Assembly: GCA_947088135.1 (NCBI GenBank)
Contig: CAMUFJ010000006.1
Coordinates: 1-64,000 of the forward strand
DNA from: an uncultured Clostridia bacterium
GTDB taxonomy: Bacteria > Bacillota > Clostridia > Christensenellales > Borkfalkiaceae
Reading direction: 5' to 3'
DNA: 64,000 bases
Below the pieces are notes generated by a model. That model did no database searches. It had not been told where the DNA came from and worked only from the letters and a program-made list of their open reading frames with translations. A program made the position numbers and the translations under genes. Numbering within the stretch: position 1 is the first letter of the stretch; each line of letters opens with the position of its first letter. Shown here piece after piece: positions 7,771 to 16,470 of this stretch.

Positions 7771-9149
7771 AAATTTACAATTCGCTCACGCGGAAAAAGG
7801 AAGAATTCAAGCCCTTGGAAGCGGGAAAGGTGAAAATGTACGCCTGCGGGATCACGGTGTCGGGGGAAGCTCACATCGGACACGCCTTTCAGGCGCTCAT
7901 CTACGATATTTTCCGCAAGTTCTTGGAAAAGCAGGGCTATCGGGTACAGTACGCCCGCAACTATACCGACGTAGACGACAAAATCATCGCGCGCTCCCGC
8001 GAAACGGGGATTCCCGCCGACAGATACGCCGCCGAAATGATTGAAAACATCAACAAAGTGATGAAGCGCGCCGAGATCGACGAGCCCACCCTTTGGCTGA
8101 AAGCAACGGAGAATATCGGCAATATCATCGGCTTTATCGAGGAGCTTGTCGCGAAGGGACACGCCTATCTCGCAGAAAACGGCGACGTGTATTTCGACGT
8201 GGATACAAGCCCCGCCTACGGTCAGCTTTCGGGCAGAAGCCGAGAGGACGGCTTGGACGGCGTGCGGGTGGAGAACGACGCTTGCAAGCGCAACGCCTAC
8301 GATTTCGCTCTATGGAAGGCGGCGAAGGAGGGGGAAATCAGTTGGGATTCCCCTTGGGGTAAAGGACGCCCCGGCTGGCATATCGAATGCTCCGCCATGA
8401 ACCGCGTCGCGTTCGGCGACCAAATCGACATTCACGGCGGCGGGCGGGATCTCGTATTTCCGCACCACGAAAACGAGATCGCCCAAAGCGAGGCGCTCAC
8501 GGGCAAGCGGTTTGCAAATTACTGGACGCACAACGGGCTCATCAAGGTGAACGGGCAAAAGATGAGCAAGTCGCTCGGCAACAGCTTGCTGCTTAGCGAT
8601 TTGTTGGAGAAATACTCCCCCGAAGCGATCAAATTCGCTCTGCTCTCCTCGGGCTACCGCGGCGATCTGAATATCACGGACACTCTCTTCCCCGAAGCGG
8701 AGGCGCATATCGCGCGATTCTATTCGCTCATCGGTAAAATCGAAAAGGCGTTCCCCGACGAAACGGGAACGGAAGCGGAAATCGACAAAAAGTTCGACGA
8801 AGCCATGAGCGACGATTTCAACACCGCGCTTGCGCTTTCCGACTTGTTCGGGTATTTCAAGGAGGCGGGAAAACTGCTTTCGGCGGGCGACTCCCGCGCG
8901 CGGAAAATCACCAACCAAATTCGAAAAACCTATTCGCTGTTGGGGCTTTTCAAGCGCGACGCGGACGACTATGCGGAAAAATACGCCAAAGAAGAGATCC
9001 CCGCAGAGGTCGTAGCGGTTGCGGAGGAGCGCAAACAGGCGCGTGCGGATAAGAATTGGGCAAAGTCGGACGAGCTCCGCGAGAAGCTCAAATCGCTCGG
9101 GTTTGCGGTCAAGGACGGCAAAGACGGCTACGAATTGACAAAAATTTAA
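7767..9149 (+). CDS. cysS: Cysteinyl-tRNA synthetase
   Basis: This class I synthetase charges tRNA-Cys in the cytosol. The 460-residue length is normal. It has CGITVSGEAHIGHA (HIGH motif near residue 36), WHIECSAM and FPHHENEIAQ (zinc-ligand region) and KMSKSLGN near residue 265, then the helical DALR-type end. The start at 7767 overlaps the cysE stop by four bases and has GGAGGAAGGAG just upstream, so the two are translationally coupled. Confidence 0.97.
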   Translation: MKIYNSLTRKKEEFKPLEAGKVKMYACGITVSGEAHIGHAFQALIYDIFRKFLEKQGYRVQYARNYTDVDDKIIARSRETGIPADRYAAEMIENINKVMKRAEIDEPTLWLKATENIGNIIGFIEELVAKGHAYLAENGDVYFDVDTSPAYGQLSGRSREDGLDGVRVENDACKRNAYDFALWKAAKEGEISWDSPWGKGRPGWHIECSAMNRVAFGDQIDIHGGGRDLVFPHHENEIAQSEALTGKRFANYWTHNGLIKVNGQKMSKSLGNSLLLSDLLEKYSPEAIKFALLSSGYRGDLNITDTLFPEAEAHIARFYSLIGKIEKAFPDETGTEAEIDKKFDEAMSDDFNTALALSDLFGYFKEAGKLLSAGDSRARKITNQIRKTYSLLGLFKRDADDYAEKYAKEEIPAEVVAVAEERKQARADKNWAKSDELREKLKSLGFAVKDGKDGYELTKI

Positions 9150-9180
9150 AATATAGACGAAGGGTTCGGAGGGAACAGCT

Positions 9181-10998
9181 ATGAAAATCACATCGAAGCA
9201 ATTAAGACAAAAATGGATCTCCTTTTACGAGTCGAAGGGGCACGTCGACGTGGGCGCCGTGTCGCTGATCGGCGACGGCTCTACGGGCGTCATGTTCAAC
9301 GTGGCGGGAATGCAGCCGCTCATGCCCTATTTGTTGGGCAAGCCCCATCCCTTGGGAAAGAGGCTTTGTAACGTGCAGGGCTGTATGCGTACGGTGGATA
9401 TCGACTCCGTGGGCGACGCCTCCCACTTCACCTTTTTCGAGATGATGGGAAATTGGTCTTTGGGCGATTATTTCAAAAAGGAAAAAACGGCGTGGACGTT
9501 CGAGCTTTTAACGAAGGTGTTCGGGCTCGATAAGGACAAGCTGTGCGTCACCGTATTCGAGGGCGACGCTTCCGCGCCGCGCGATACGGAAACGGCGGGC
9601 TATCTCGAAGCGCTCGGCGTTTCCCCCGAGCATATCTTTTTCCTGCCCAAGGGGGACAACTGGTGGGAATTGGAGGGGACGGCGGGCACTCCCTGCGGTC
9701 CGGACAACGAGTGGTTCTATCCGCTCGACCCCGACAAAAAATCGCCTGTATTTCCCGACGATTATGTAGAAATCGGCAACGACGTATATATGCAATACAA
9801 AAAGACGGCGGACGGCTACGAGCCCCTCGAAAACAAGAACGTGGATACGGGCTTCGGGTTCGACCGTATGTTGCTCTTTTTGAACGGGCTTTCCGACGGG
9901 TACAAGACCGATTTGTTTCTGCCCGTTATCGAAAAGCTGGAATCCCTTTCGGGGCTTCGTTACGACGACGGCGGGGAGGCGCAAAAGGCGATGCGCATTA
10001 TCGCCGACCATACGCGCACGGCGGTCATGCTCATCGGTGACGAGCAGGGGATCTTGCCCTCCAACACGGGGGCGGGTTATATCCTGCGCCGCCTCATGCG
10101 CCGCGCGATCCGTTACTGCAAGTCGCTCGGGATCTCGTCGGACGCCATGACGGAAATTTCCGAAATTTTCATCGAAACGGTCTACGGCGAAGCCTATCCT
10201 TTATTAAAAGAAAAGAAGGCTTACGTCCAAGAGGAGCTGAAAAAGGAAGCCGACCGCTTCGAGGCGACGCTTGCGCAGGGAATAAGGGAATTCGAAAAGT
10301 GTGTGAACGGCTTGGAGCGCAAGAACGCGTTTATGGCGCAGAGCAATCCCGCATACGTGAAGGAAACGGTGATCGGCGGGAAACAGGCGTTTCGCTTATA
10401 CGATACCTACGGCTTCCCCTTGGAACTCACCGAGGAGCTTGCCGCGGAGCACGGGCTCACTGTGGACGCCGAGGGCTTCGAGGCGGCGTTTAAGGAGCAT
10501 CAGGAGAAGAGCCGCGTGCTTCCCACGGGGCAGTTCAAGGGAGGACTTGAAAGCCATTCCCAAAAGGCGACCGCTTACCATACCGCCACCCACCTTTTGA
10601 ACGCGGCGTTAAAAGAGGTGCTTTCGCCCGATTGCAACCAAAAGGGCAGCAACATCACCGACGAGAGAATGCGGTTCGACTTCAATTTCCCCCGTCCCAT
10701 GACGGAGGAAGAGATCAAAGCGGTGGAAGCGCTCGTCAACGAGAAGATCGCGGCGGATATCCCCGTTGAGTTCAAGGAGATGAGCTTGGACGAGGCGCGT
10801 GCGCAGGGGTTTGTGGGCGTTTTCGACGCAAAGTACGGCGAAACGGTAAAAACCTACTCCATCGGCGAGTTTTCCAAAGAGATGTGCGGAGGCCCGCACG
10901 TAAGCCGCACGGGCGAGCTCGGCGTGTTTAAGATCGCAAAAGAGCAATCCTCCTCGGCGGGGATCCGCCGCATCAAGGCGGTTTTGGAGGAAAAGTGA
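9181..10998 (+). CDS. alaS: Alanyl-tRNA synthetase, short form lacking the C-terminal domain
   Basis: At 605 residues it is about 270 shorter than a standard AlaRS. The catalytic core (FTFFEMMGNWSLGDYF, GFGFDRMLLFLNG, GAGYILRRLMRRAIRY) is present. So is the whole editing domain, with HTATH near residue 466 and CGGPH near residue 568, the zinc ligands of the second-site editing centre. The protein ends right after SSSAGIRRIKAVLEEK, so the linker and C-Ala (DHHA1) domain are absent. No frameshift or downstream remnant is visible: 11000-11100 is non-coding. GGAGGG precedes the ATG. It is probably functional but monomeric. Confidence 0.93.
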   Translation: MKITSKQLRQKWISFYESKGHVDVGAVSLIGDGSTGVMFNVAGMQPLMPYLLGKPHPLGKRLCNVQGCMRTVDIDSVGDASHFTFFEMMGNWSLGDYFKKEKTAWTFELLTKVFGLDKDKLCVTVFEGDASAPRDTETAGYLEALGVSPEHIFFLPKGDNWWELEGTAGTPCGPDNEWFYPLDPDKKSPVFPDDYVEIGNDVYMQYKKTADGYEPLENKNVDTGFGFDRMLLFLNGLSDGYKTDLFLPVIEKLESLSGLRYDDGGEAQKAMRIIADHTRTAVMLIGDEQGILPSNTGAGYILRRLMRRAIRYCKSLGISSDAMTEISEIFIETVYGEAYPLLKEKKAYVQEELKKEADRFEATLAQGIREFEKCVNGLERKNAFMAQSNPAYVKETVIGGKQAFRLYDTYGFPLELTEELAAEHGLTVDAEGFEAAFKEHQEKSRVLPTGQFKGGLESHSQKATAYHTATHLLNAALKEVLSPDCNQKGSNITDERMRFDFNFPRPMTEEEIKAVEALVNEKIAADIPVEFKEMSLDEARAQGFVGVFDAKYGETVKTYSIGEFSKEMCGGPHVSRTGELGVFKIAKEQSSSAGIRRIKAVLEEK

Positions 10999-11100
10999 TC
11001 CTTTTCGGGACGAAAAATCGGGAAACGAGCAGGAACGGGGGGCGGAAAAGAAAAATTTTAATTTTTTCCGAAAAATCTTTAAAACGCAACTCAAAACAGC

Positions 11101-11129
11101 TTGACGGAAATTTCCCAAATGCCTATAAT
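11101..11129 (+). promoter_or_regulatory. Strong sigma-A promoter of rplM-rpsI
   Basis: TTGACG, 17 bp, TATAAT; predicted start near 11136. Confidence 0.85.
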
Positions 11130-11144
11130 GAATGAGTAAGATTG

Positions 11145-11185
11145 AAAAAAGGGCGTTTTTCGGCGCGAAGGCGCACCCCTTTTCC
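11145..11185 (+). promoter_or_regulatory. 5' leader hairpin before rplM, candidate L13 leader
   Basis: The leader contains AAAAGGG (11147-11153) able to pair with CCCTTTT (11177-11183), closing a GC-rich loop. Firmicutes have a known L13 autoregulatory leader at this place. I infer the same role here from position and shape, not from a covariance match. Confidence 0.45.
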
Positions 11186-11214
11186 GGATTTAGCACAAAA
11201 CAAGGAGTACGGAT

Positions 11215-11646
11215 ATGAAAACCTATATGGCAAACGCACGCACGGTTGAAAGAAAATGGTACGTCGTGGATGCGGAAGGAATTCCTCTCGGAAGGCTTTC
11301 TTCCAAGGTCGCCGCAATTTTACGCGGTAAAAACAAGCCCGATTTTACGCCGAACGTTGATACGGGCGATTTTGTGATTATTATCAATAGCGACAAGGTC
11401 GTTCTTACGGGAAAAAAATGCGAGGATAAAATTCATCGCTATCACACCGGTTATATCGGCGGCTTGAAGGAGATCCCCTACGGGAAGCTGCTTGCCGAGA
11501 AGAGCGACGTTATGGTATACGAATCCATCAAGGGAATGCTTCCCAAAAATTCTCTCGGTCGCCAGATGATCAAAAAGCTCAAAGTGTACAAGGACGACAA
11601 ACACCGTCACGAGGCGCAGAAGCCCGAAGCTTTAAAATTATTTTGA
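11215..11646 (+). CDS. rplM: Ribosomal protein uL13
   Basis: This 143-residue 50S subunit protein binds 23S rRNA early in assembly. It reads through the family signature: WYVVDAEGIPLGRLSSKVA, NVDTGDFVIIINSDKV, GMLPKNSLGRQM and the C-terminal YKDDKHRHEAQKPE. AAGGAG lies upstream of the ATG. It heads the universal rplM-rpsI operon, with 13 bp to the next gene. Confidence 0.98.
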   Translation: MKTYMANARTVERKWYVVDAEGIPLGRLSSKVAAILRGKNKPDFTPNVDTGDFVIIINSDKVVLTGKKCEDKIHRYHTGYIGGLKEIPYGKLLAEKSDVMVYESIKGMLPKNSLGRQMIKKLKVYKDDKHRHEAQKPEALKLF

Positions 11647-11659
11647 GAGGTAAGCGATT

Positions 11660-12073
11660 ATGGCAAAGGTGAGTTTAAAGAAAAAATTACAGTTTTGGGG
11701 CACCGGTCGCAGAAAGAAGGCTATCGCGCGCGTGCGCTTGATTCCTTCCGGCAGCGGCGCGATCATCATTAACGATCGTTCCTTAGAGGATTATTTCCCT
11801 ATGGGCACCCTGCAATACATCGTGAAACAGCCTCTCGCCGAAGTTCAGGCGGAGGGCAAATACGACGTTTGCGTCAACGTGATCGGCGGCGGTTACACCG
11901 GTCAGGCGGGCGCGATCCGTCTTGGCATTGCGCGCGCGCTCCTGCAAGCGGAGCCCGAAACGCGCCCCGCGCTCAAAAAAGCGGGCTTCCTCACGCGCGA
12001 TCCCCGCGTCAAGGAAAGAAAGAAGTACGGCTTGAAAAAAGCACGCCGCGCTCCTCAGTTCTCGAAGAGATAA
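11660..12073 (+). CDS. rpsI: Ribosomal protein uS9
   Basis: This 137-residue 30S subunit protein has the FWGTGRRKKAIARVRL start, the IGGGYTGQAGAIRLGIARAL middle, and the basic tail ending in SKR that reaches toward the P-site tRNA. It is the second gene of the rplM operon and is followed by a strong terminator. Confidence 0.98.
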   Translation: MAKVSLKKKLQFWGTGRRKKAIARVRLIPSGSGAIIINDRSLEDYFPMGTLQYIVKQPLAEVQAEGKYDVCVNVIGGGYTGQAGAIRLGIARALLQAEPETRPALKKAGFLTRDPRVKERKKYGLKKARRAPQFSKR

Positions 12074-12084
12074 AAAGAAAAAAG

Positions 12085-12113
12085 AAACCGACCGTTTTTC
12101 GGTCGGTTTTTTA
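12085..12113 (+). terminator. Terminator of rplM-rpsI, also facing the convergent gene
   Basis: Stem ACCGACCG/CGGTCGGT closed by A/T pairs, loop TTTTT, then a T run. Confidence 0.9.
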
Positions 12114-12126
12114 TATATGTTTGCGG

Positions 12127-12927
12127 TCAGGAAGATGCGGCTATGTTTTCGGGCTCAGCTTCCGCGTTCTCTTCCGTAAAGCGTTTTCGCAGGCAGATTG
12201 TGTTGCGTTCCAGCCATTGCGGTTTGTTCAGAAAAACCGCCAAAGCGGCGATGCTCGTTGCGAGCGCGCCGAATATGGTAACGAGCATATCCCACATGGT
12301 GTCGCGAAGCCCCGTTCCGTAATCGAGGGAGGAAACCACGCTCCCGTCGGGATTGATGGCGATGATGCCGTCTTTATACCGTTGCATATTGCTCGTACCG
12401 ATGCGGTCGCAGGTAAACTCCGCGCACTCCCACAAAAATTCCATAGCGAGCGCAGTGAAAAACCCGAAGAGCAAGATCCCGACGGTTTGGGAAGCGGTCG
12501 GCTTTTCTCCGTTTTTGGGGCGCATAAACGCGTATCCGAGCGAAATGCCCGCGCACGCCGCCAAAATCCCGCTCATCGTGTGCAATACCTTGTCGAAAAT
12601 AAAGCTCTTGTCATACAGGCGGAACACTTCGCCCGGCACGAAATGGATATAAACGAAGAGATAGAATAAAACGAGCAGATAGGGCGGAAAATACAGTTTA
12701 AACAGCTTTTGCGCAAAGAAGGGGATCCATAAAAACAGTGCGCCGAGCGCCGCCATCAACAAATGGTTGACCGCCGTTCCCACGCTCTCCCCGTGCGCCG
12801 CGCCGATTGCAAGCATCACGATGCAATACACGAACGCCCCTGCCGTCAACGCCGAAAACGCCCAAAATAAAACGAGCTCTATGAGATTGCGGGCGGGAAC
12901 GCCGTTTGTTTTTTCTTTGGTTTTCAA
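12127..12927 (-). CDS. DUF2238/YjdF-like integral membrane protein
   Basis: This 266-residue protein has about seven hydrophobic segments. The motif pattern FDKVLHTMSGILAA, then FFTALAMEFLWECAEF, DRIGTSNMQRY and GLRDTMWDML resembles the YjdF/DUF2238 family (a DK..H, WE..E and DTMWD core), whose function is unknown. The tail is acidic and soluble. The family call rests on motif resemblance. It has its own promoter and converges on rpsI. Confidence 0.7.
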   Translation of the reverse strand: MKTKEKTNGVPARNLIELVLFWAFSALTAGAFVYCIVMLAIGAAHGESVGTAVNHLLMAALGALFLWIPFFAQKLFKLYFPPYLLVLFYLFVYIHFVPGEVFRLYDKSFIFDKVLHTMSGILAACAGISLGYAFMRPKNGEKPTASQTVGILLFGFFTALAMEFLWECAEFTCDRIGTSNMQRYKDGIIAINPDGSVVSSLDYGTGLRDTMWDMLVTIFGALATSIAALAVFLNKPQWLERNTICLRKRFTEENAEAEPENIAASS

Positions 12928-12956
12928 TTCTTCACCTCAAAATCCGTATCACAATC

Positions 12957-12984
12957 ATTATAACGGCGGACGAAAAAATGTCAA
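12957..12984 (-). promoter_or_regulatory. Sigma-A promoter of the DUF2238-like gene
   Basis: On the minus strand: TTGACA, 16 bp, TATAAT, in the gap just after the 13000 gene. Confidence 0.75.
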
Positions 12985-12999
12985 CCGTTTCGGTAAGGA

Positions 13000-13215
13000 C
13001 TAATCTTTTTTCATGCCGTCTATTTTACGGGAAATGGCGTCGTGTCGGGAGAGAAAGCCGTTGAGCGCGCCGCGGTTTACGGGCGCGTCCTCGCGCGCCG
13101 CATAGACGGGCGGAGGAGGAGAAGGTTCTTCCGTCATCGGTGCGGAAGCGTCCCCCTCCTGCTCGGCAAGGGCGGACAGCGTATCGAGTAAATCGAATAT
13201 CCCGAACTTTTCCAT
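13000..13215 (-). CDS. Small 71-residue protein of unknown function
   Basis: The start is the ATG at 13215, preceded by AAGGAG at good spacing. The longer frame running to 13467 crosses the opposing gene and its promoter and is not credible. The protein begins MEKFGIFDLLDTLSALAEQE, has a Pro-rich centre (SPPPPVYAA) and ends in a basic amphipathic segment GFLSRHDAISRKIDGMKK. It has no signal peptide or membrane helix. The shape suggests two short helical contact motifs joined by a flexible linker. I know no family. Confidence 0.65.
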   Translation of the reverse strand: MEKFGIFDLLDTLSALAEQEGDASAPMTEEPSPPPPVYAAREDAPVNRGALNGFLSRHDAISRKIDGMKKD

Positions 13216-13275
13216 AAAAATCTCCTTATGTCCGAAAATTTCGCAAAGAAATGTGCAAGTTTCACGGGTTTTTGA

Positions 13276-13304
13276 TTGCAAAAAACCTTGTTTTAGTATA
13301 TAAT
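13276..13304 (+). promoter_or_regulatory. Sigma-A promoter of the 13352 lipoprotein
   Basis: TTGCAA, 17 bp, TATAAT; start predicted near 13311, giving a leader of about 40 nt. Confidence 0.8.
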
Positions 13305-13351
13305 TAAAGTCGTATCGGTAGAACAAGAAATTTCCGAAAGGGTTAAGATCT

Positions 13352-15673
13352 ATGAATAAAACGGTCAAAAAAATATTCGGTATCGCAACGGCGGCGGTTT
13401 TGGGCGCAAGCGCGCTCTCCTTGGCGGCGTGCGGCGGTACTACGTTCAAGCCCGTAGCGGCTGACAATTCCGCAGTCGTTTCCGAAACGCAGGGCGGTTT
13501 CCTCGTCGCAACGCAGGATTATTACTACTTCATTAACGGCGTGGAAGCGTACACCGCGGACAACACCTACGGCGAAGTCGTAAAGGGCGCGCTCAAACGC
13601 GTAAAGACGGGCGACGCGCTCGATGCGCAAAAGGCGCAGGAGGCGGAAACGGTGATCCCGTCCCTCATGGTCGCGGGTAATTACGAGGGCGGAATTTATA
13701 TCTACGGCGGAAGAATTTACTACGCCACGCCCACCGACGTGAAAAACCAGTCGGGCGAGGTGCAGAACTCCTATCTCGATTTCAAGAGCGCGAAAACGGA
13801 CGGTTCCGACGTGAAGCACCACTTCCGCGAGGACAACAACTCCGTCAATTACCGCTTCGTCGAGGTGGAAGGCGTCGTCTACGTGCTCTACGTAAAGGAT
13901 TCCAATTTGCACTCCTTCAATACGGCGAACGCGACGGATACCGTGCTTGTGGAGGGCGCGGGCACGTACCTTTTCCACAAGACGGACAAGACGAGCCCTT
14001 ACGTCTACTACACCATGAAGGTGCAGGATAAGAAGGACAGCGACAACCCCATTCCCGAGAGCAGTTACAACCAAATTTACCGCGTGCGCGCGGATGCGAC
14101 CGTAGACCCTTTCGCGGGCACTTGGGATCAGGAATGGCTGAACGAAAACAACGACGGCAAAGTGCCTTACGTCAACTACGGCGAACTCGTGCTGGACGGC
14201 AGGGGCAAGCTGGATCAAAAGACGAAGTTCAACAAGTCGGACGCAGAACCCGCCGAACCTGCGGGCTACACCTACACCGTTCAGACCTACGACAACGGCG
14301 GACTGTATTTCAAGCGTGAAAATATCTCCAAATCGGGCGACTCGCAGGGCGCGGGCGCAGTGCTCTATTATTTGTCCGAGGACAAGCTCGCTACGCTCGA
14401 CAGCGTGAGCGGCAATAAGCCCGTCGGCAGCGAGGGCGGCGCGCTCGAAGTCGTGGCAAACGCTACCAACGCTTCCAAAGCGTCGGATAAAGCAATTTTC
14501 TTCCTCGACGAGGAAGGGGAATATAAGCACCACTACATTTACGTGGACGGCGACTATATGCGCCGTGCGGACGTTAAGAGCGACGGCAAGGGTAGCGTGG
14601 ACGAGCTTCAAATCGCTTACGGCGTGAGCGGAGCGACCCTTCTCTCCCGCGACGTGACCGAAGACTTCGGCTACGTTTACTATACCGCTTCGAACGGCAG
14701 CGGACTTTCCGTAAACCGCGCGGTGTACACGGGTGAGGCAAAGGACTACGCCAATTTGCAGTATGAGGAGGTGGATACCCGCGATTTGTACGCGTCCGTT
14801 AAAATCCTGAACGTACAGCACGCGAGCAGTTGGTACGCGCCTGAAATTTTGGACGGCATTCTCTTCTATGCGAACGCCGAGAGTTTCGGCTCCGTATCCT
14901 ATAATTACGTTTATACCGTCGATTTGAAAAACGACGACAACGCGCTCATGAACAACCGCGAGATCAAGGAGTTCAACGAGAAGTACGAGGAGATCACCGA
15001 CGACTATTTCAGCAAGGTGTCGAGCGACGTCAGCGCGAACGCATCCACGGCGGCGAAATACTATTTCTACACGGGCGATGCGGACAAGCTCTTTGACGAG
15101 AACATCAAGGAAGCGACGGACGCAGGTAAGTCGGCAACGTATCTGTACACCCAAAAGGAACAGGATTTCTTCAAGGCGTTTAAGGACGGCGTTTCGAAGA
15201 AGGACAACGAGAATATGCCCGAGGACGGCGTGAGCCGCAGATTGACCGATTTCACCAACATTCTCGGCGAGATGAACGAAGCGGACACCGACGCGCTCCA
15301 AGAGCACTGGAAAACGACGCTTCGCACCTATACCGCGCCCGAGGAAGAGAAAACGGGGCTTCCCGTTTGGGCTTGGGTGCTCATCGGCGTCGGTTGCGGA
15401 CTTATCGTTGCGGGCGCGGCGCTCACTGCGGTGTTGCTCGTCCGTAAGAAGAAAAAGACGCAGGGCGAACAGAAACCCGAAAAAATGCGCGTCGATACCA
15501 CCGACGACAAGGACGTGGACGTTTACGCCGCGCTCGGAGAAGAGCCCGTTCCCGAAAAAGAAATCGAGGAATCCGTCGAGGAAGTTCCCGTTGAGGAGTC
15601 AGCTCCCGCAGAGGAAGCTACTCCTATTGAAGAGCCTGCTCCCGCAGAGGAATCCGCAGAGCCGAAGGAATAA
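13352..15673 (+). CDS. Large surface lipoprotein, propeller-like, with a second C-terminal membrane anchor
   Basis: This 773-residue protein has a lipoprotein signal peptide ending in LAAC (Cys near residue 27). The body repeats short strand pairs such as YYYFINGVEAY, GRIYYATP, FGYVYYTASNG and DGILFYANAE. That pattern resembles DUF5050-type beta-propellers. Near residues 668-692 a single helix (VWAWVLIGVGCGLIVAGAAL) is followed by RKKKK and an acidic Pro/Glu tail with repeated PAEE units. Lipid at one end and a stop-transfer helix at the other would put the body outside and the tail in the cytoplasm. Function unknown; a sensor or wall-linked role is possible. Confidence 0.8.
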   Translation: MNKTVKKIFGIATAAVLGASALSLAACGGTTFKPVAADNSAVVSETQGGFLVATQDYYYFINGVEAYTADNTYGEVVKGALKRVKTGDALDAQKAQEAETVIPSLMVAGNYEGGIYIYGGRIYYATPTDVKNQSGEVQNSYLDFKSAKTDGSDVKHHFREDNNSVNYRFVEVEGVVYVLYVKDSNLHSFNTANATDTVLVEGAGTYLFHKTDKTSPYVYYTMKVQDKKDSDNPIPESSYNQIYRVRADATVDPFAGTWDQEWLNENNDGKVPYVNYGELVLDGRGKLDQKTKFNKSDAEPAEPAGYTYTVQTYDNGGLYFKRENISKSGDSQGAGAVLYYLSEDKLATLDSVSGNKPVGSEGGALEVVANATNASKASDKAIFFLDEEGEYKHHYIYVDGDYMRRADVKSDGKGSVDELQIAYGVSGATLLSRDVTEDFGYVYYTASNGSGLSVNRAVYTGEAKDYANLQYEEVDTRDLYASVKILNVQHASSWYAPEILDGILFYANAESFGSVSYNYVYTVDLKNDDNALMNNREIKEFNEKYEEITDDYFSKVSSDVSANASTAAKYYFYTGDADKLFDENIKEATDAGKSATYLYTQKEQDFFKAFKDGVSKKDNENMPEDGVSRRLTDFTNILGEMNEADTDALQEHWKTTLRTYTAPEEEKTGLPVWAWVLIGVGCGLIVAGAALTAVLLVRKKKKTQGEQKPEKMRVDTTDDKDVDVYAALGEEPVPEKEIEESVEEVPVEESAPAEEATPIEEPAPAEESAEPKE

Positions 15674-15687
15674 CAGTAAGCATTTTA

Positions 15688-15709
15688 CCCCCGCCCAAGC
15701 GGGGGTTTT
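15688..15709 (+). terminator. Intrinsic terminator
   Basis: CCCCCGC/GCGGGGG stem with a CCAA loop and TTTT. A further 8-bp hairpin (15715-15748) follows in the gap, enclosing AGGGAGGA. Confidence 0.85.
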
Positions 15710-15837
15710 GTTTTAGCCGAAACCGTTTGAAGGGAGGAATTTTCGGCTTGGAATGCACCCGAACGGGCAGGTTCGCAGAAAGCGCCGAAAAAAACCGAGA
15801 AATTGCAAAAAAATTTACAAAACGTATAAAAAAACAG

Positions 15838-15866
15838 TTTACAAAAAAAATAAATACTAATATAAT
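15838..15866 (+). promoter_or_regulatory. Sigma-A promoter of the zinc-ribbon gene
   Basis: TTTACA, 17 bp, TATAAT, in an A-rich stretch. Confidence 0.75.
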
Positions 15867-15919
15867 TTATTAGCCGATATCCGTGGCGGAATGGCGACGG
15901 ACGGCAGGCAGGAGTAATT

Positions 15920-16405
15920 ATGGTACGCTATATGAAATGCCCGCGTTGCGAGCTCAATTATATCGATGCGGAAAAACAGGAATATTGCGACGTTTGCCTG
16001 AAAGAGATGAAGGGCATCGCGCTGGATACGGACGAGTTGGAATTAGAGGAGGCGGAAGCGCCCACCGAACTTTGCCCCGTCTGCGGTGAAAATATGATGC
16101 GCCCGGGCGAGAAGATGTGCGACGAGTGCAAACAAAAGGCGGAGTACGAAACGGAAGAGCCCGACCCCGACGAGGACGACGAGTGGCGGGAATACCTCGA
16201 CGACGAAACGGACACGGAAATCGACGAGGAGCTCGGAGAGGACTTTGCCGGCGAGTTCGACGATGAGGAAGATTTGGACGAGGAAGAGGAATACGAGTCC
16301 GAGGAAGAGGAAGATCTCGAATACGTCACGGGCGACGAAATTTATTCGATCGTGGACGATGAGGATGACGACGACGAGGATAAAGATTCCGAAGAAGATT
16401 TTTAA
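15920..16405 (+). CDS. Acidic protein with two N-terminal zinc ribbons
   Basis: The first 70 residues carry four CxxC pairs: CPRC, CDVC, CPVC and CDEC, enough for two zinc ribbons. The remaining 90 residues are almost all Asp and Glu. I chose the ATG at 15920 with AGGAG at 15910; the ATG at 15932 is also possible. Paired ribbons plus an extreme acidic tail suggest a nucleic-acid or protein adaptor whose tail mimics nucleic acid, but that is inference. The next gene, comFC, also starts with zinc ribbons. Confidence 0.8.
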   Translation: MVRYMKCPRCELNYIDAEKQEYCDVCLKEMKGIALDTDELELEEAEAPTELCPVCGENMMRPGEKMCDECKQKAEYETEEPDPDEDDEWREYLDDETDTEIDEELGEDFAGEFDDEEDLDEEEEYESEEEEDLEYVTGDEIYSIVDDEDDDDEDKDSEEDF

Positions 16406-16416
16406 AATATTGTTTG

Positions 16417-16440
16417 AAAAGCGGCAGAATTGCCGCTTTT
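16417..16440 (+). terminator. Intrinsic terminator after the zinc-ribbon gene
   Basis: Perfect 10-bp arms AAAAGCGGCA/TGCCGCTTTT with a GAAT loop. Confidence 0.85.
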
Positions 16441-16470
16441 GTCGTAAACAAACGAACTGCGGAGGAGGAA

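Noticed and set aside
13343..15307. 654-residue frame antisense to the large lipoprotein
   Set aside because: The plus strand has a signal peptide, lipobox, membrane helix, promoter and ribosome site. The minus frame is Val/Arg-rich with no domain.
15748..15873. Possible small basic peptide from a TTG codon after GGGAGG
   Set aside because: It would run through the promoter of the zinc-ribbon gene and lacks its own promoter; the A-rich DNA alone explains the Lys content.
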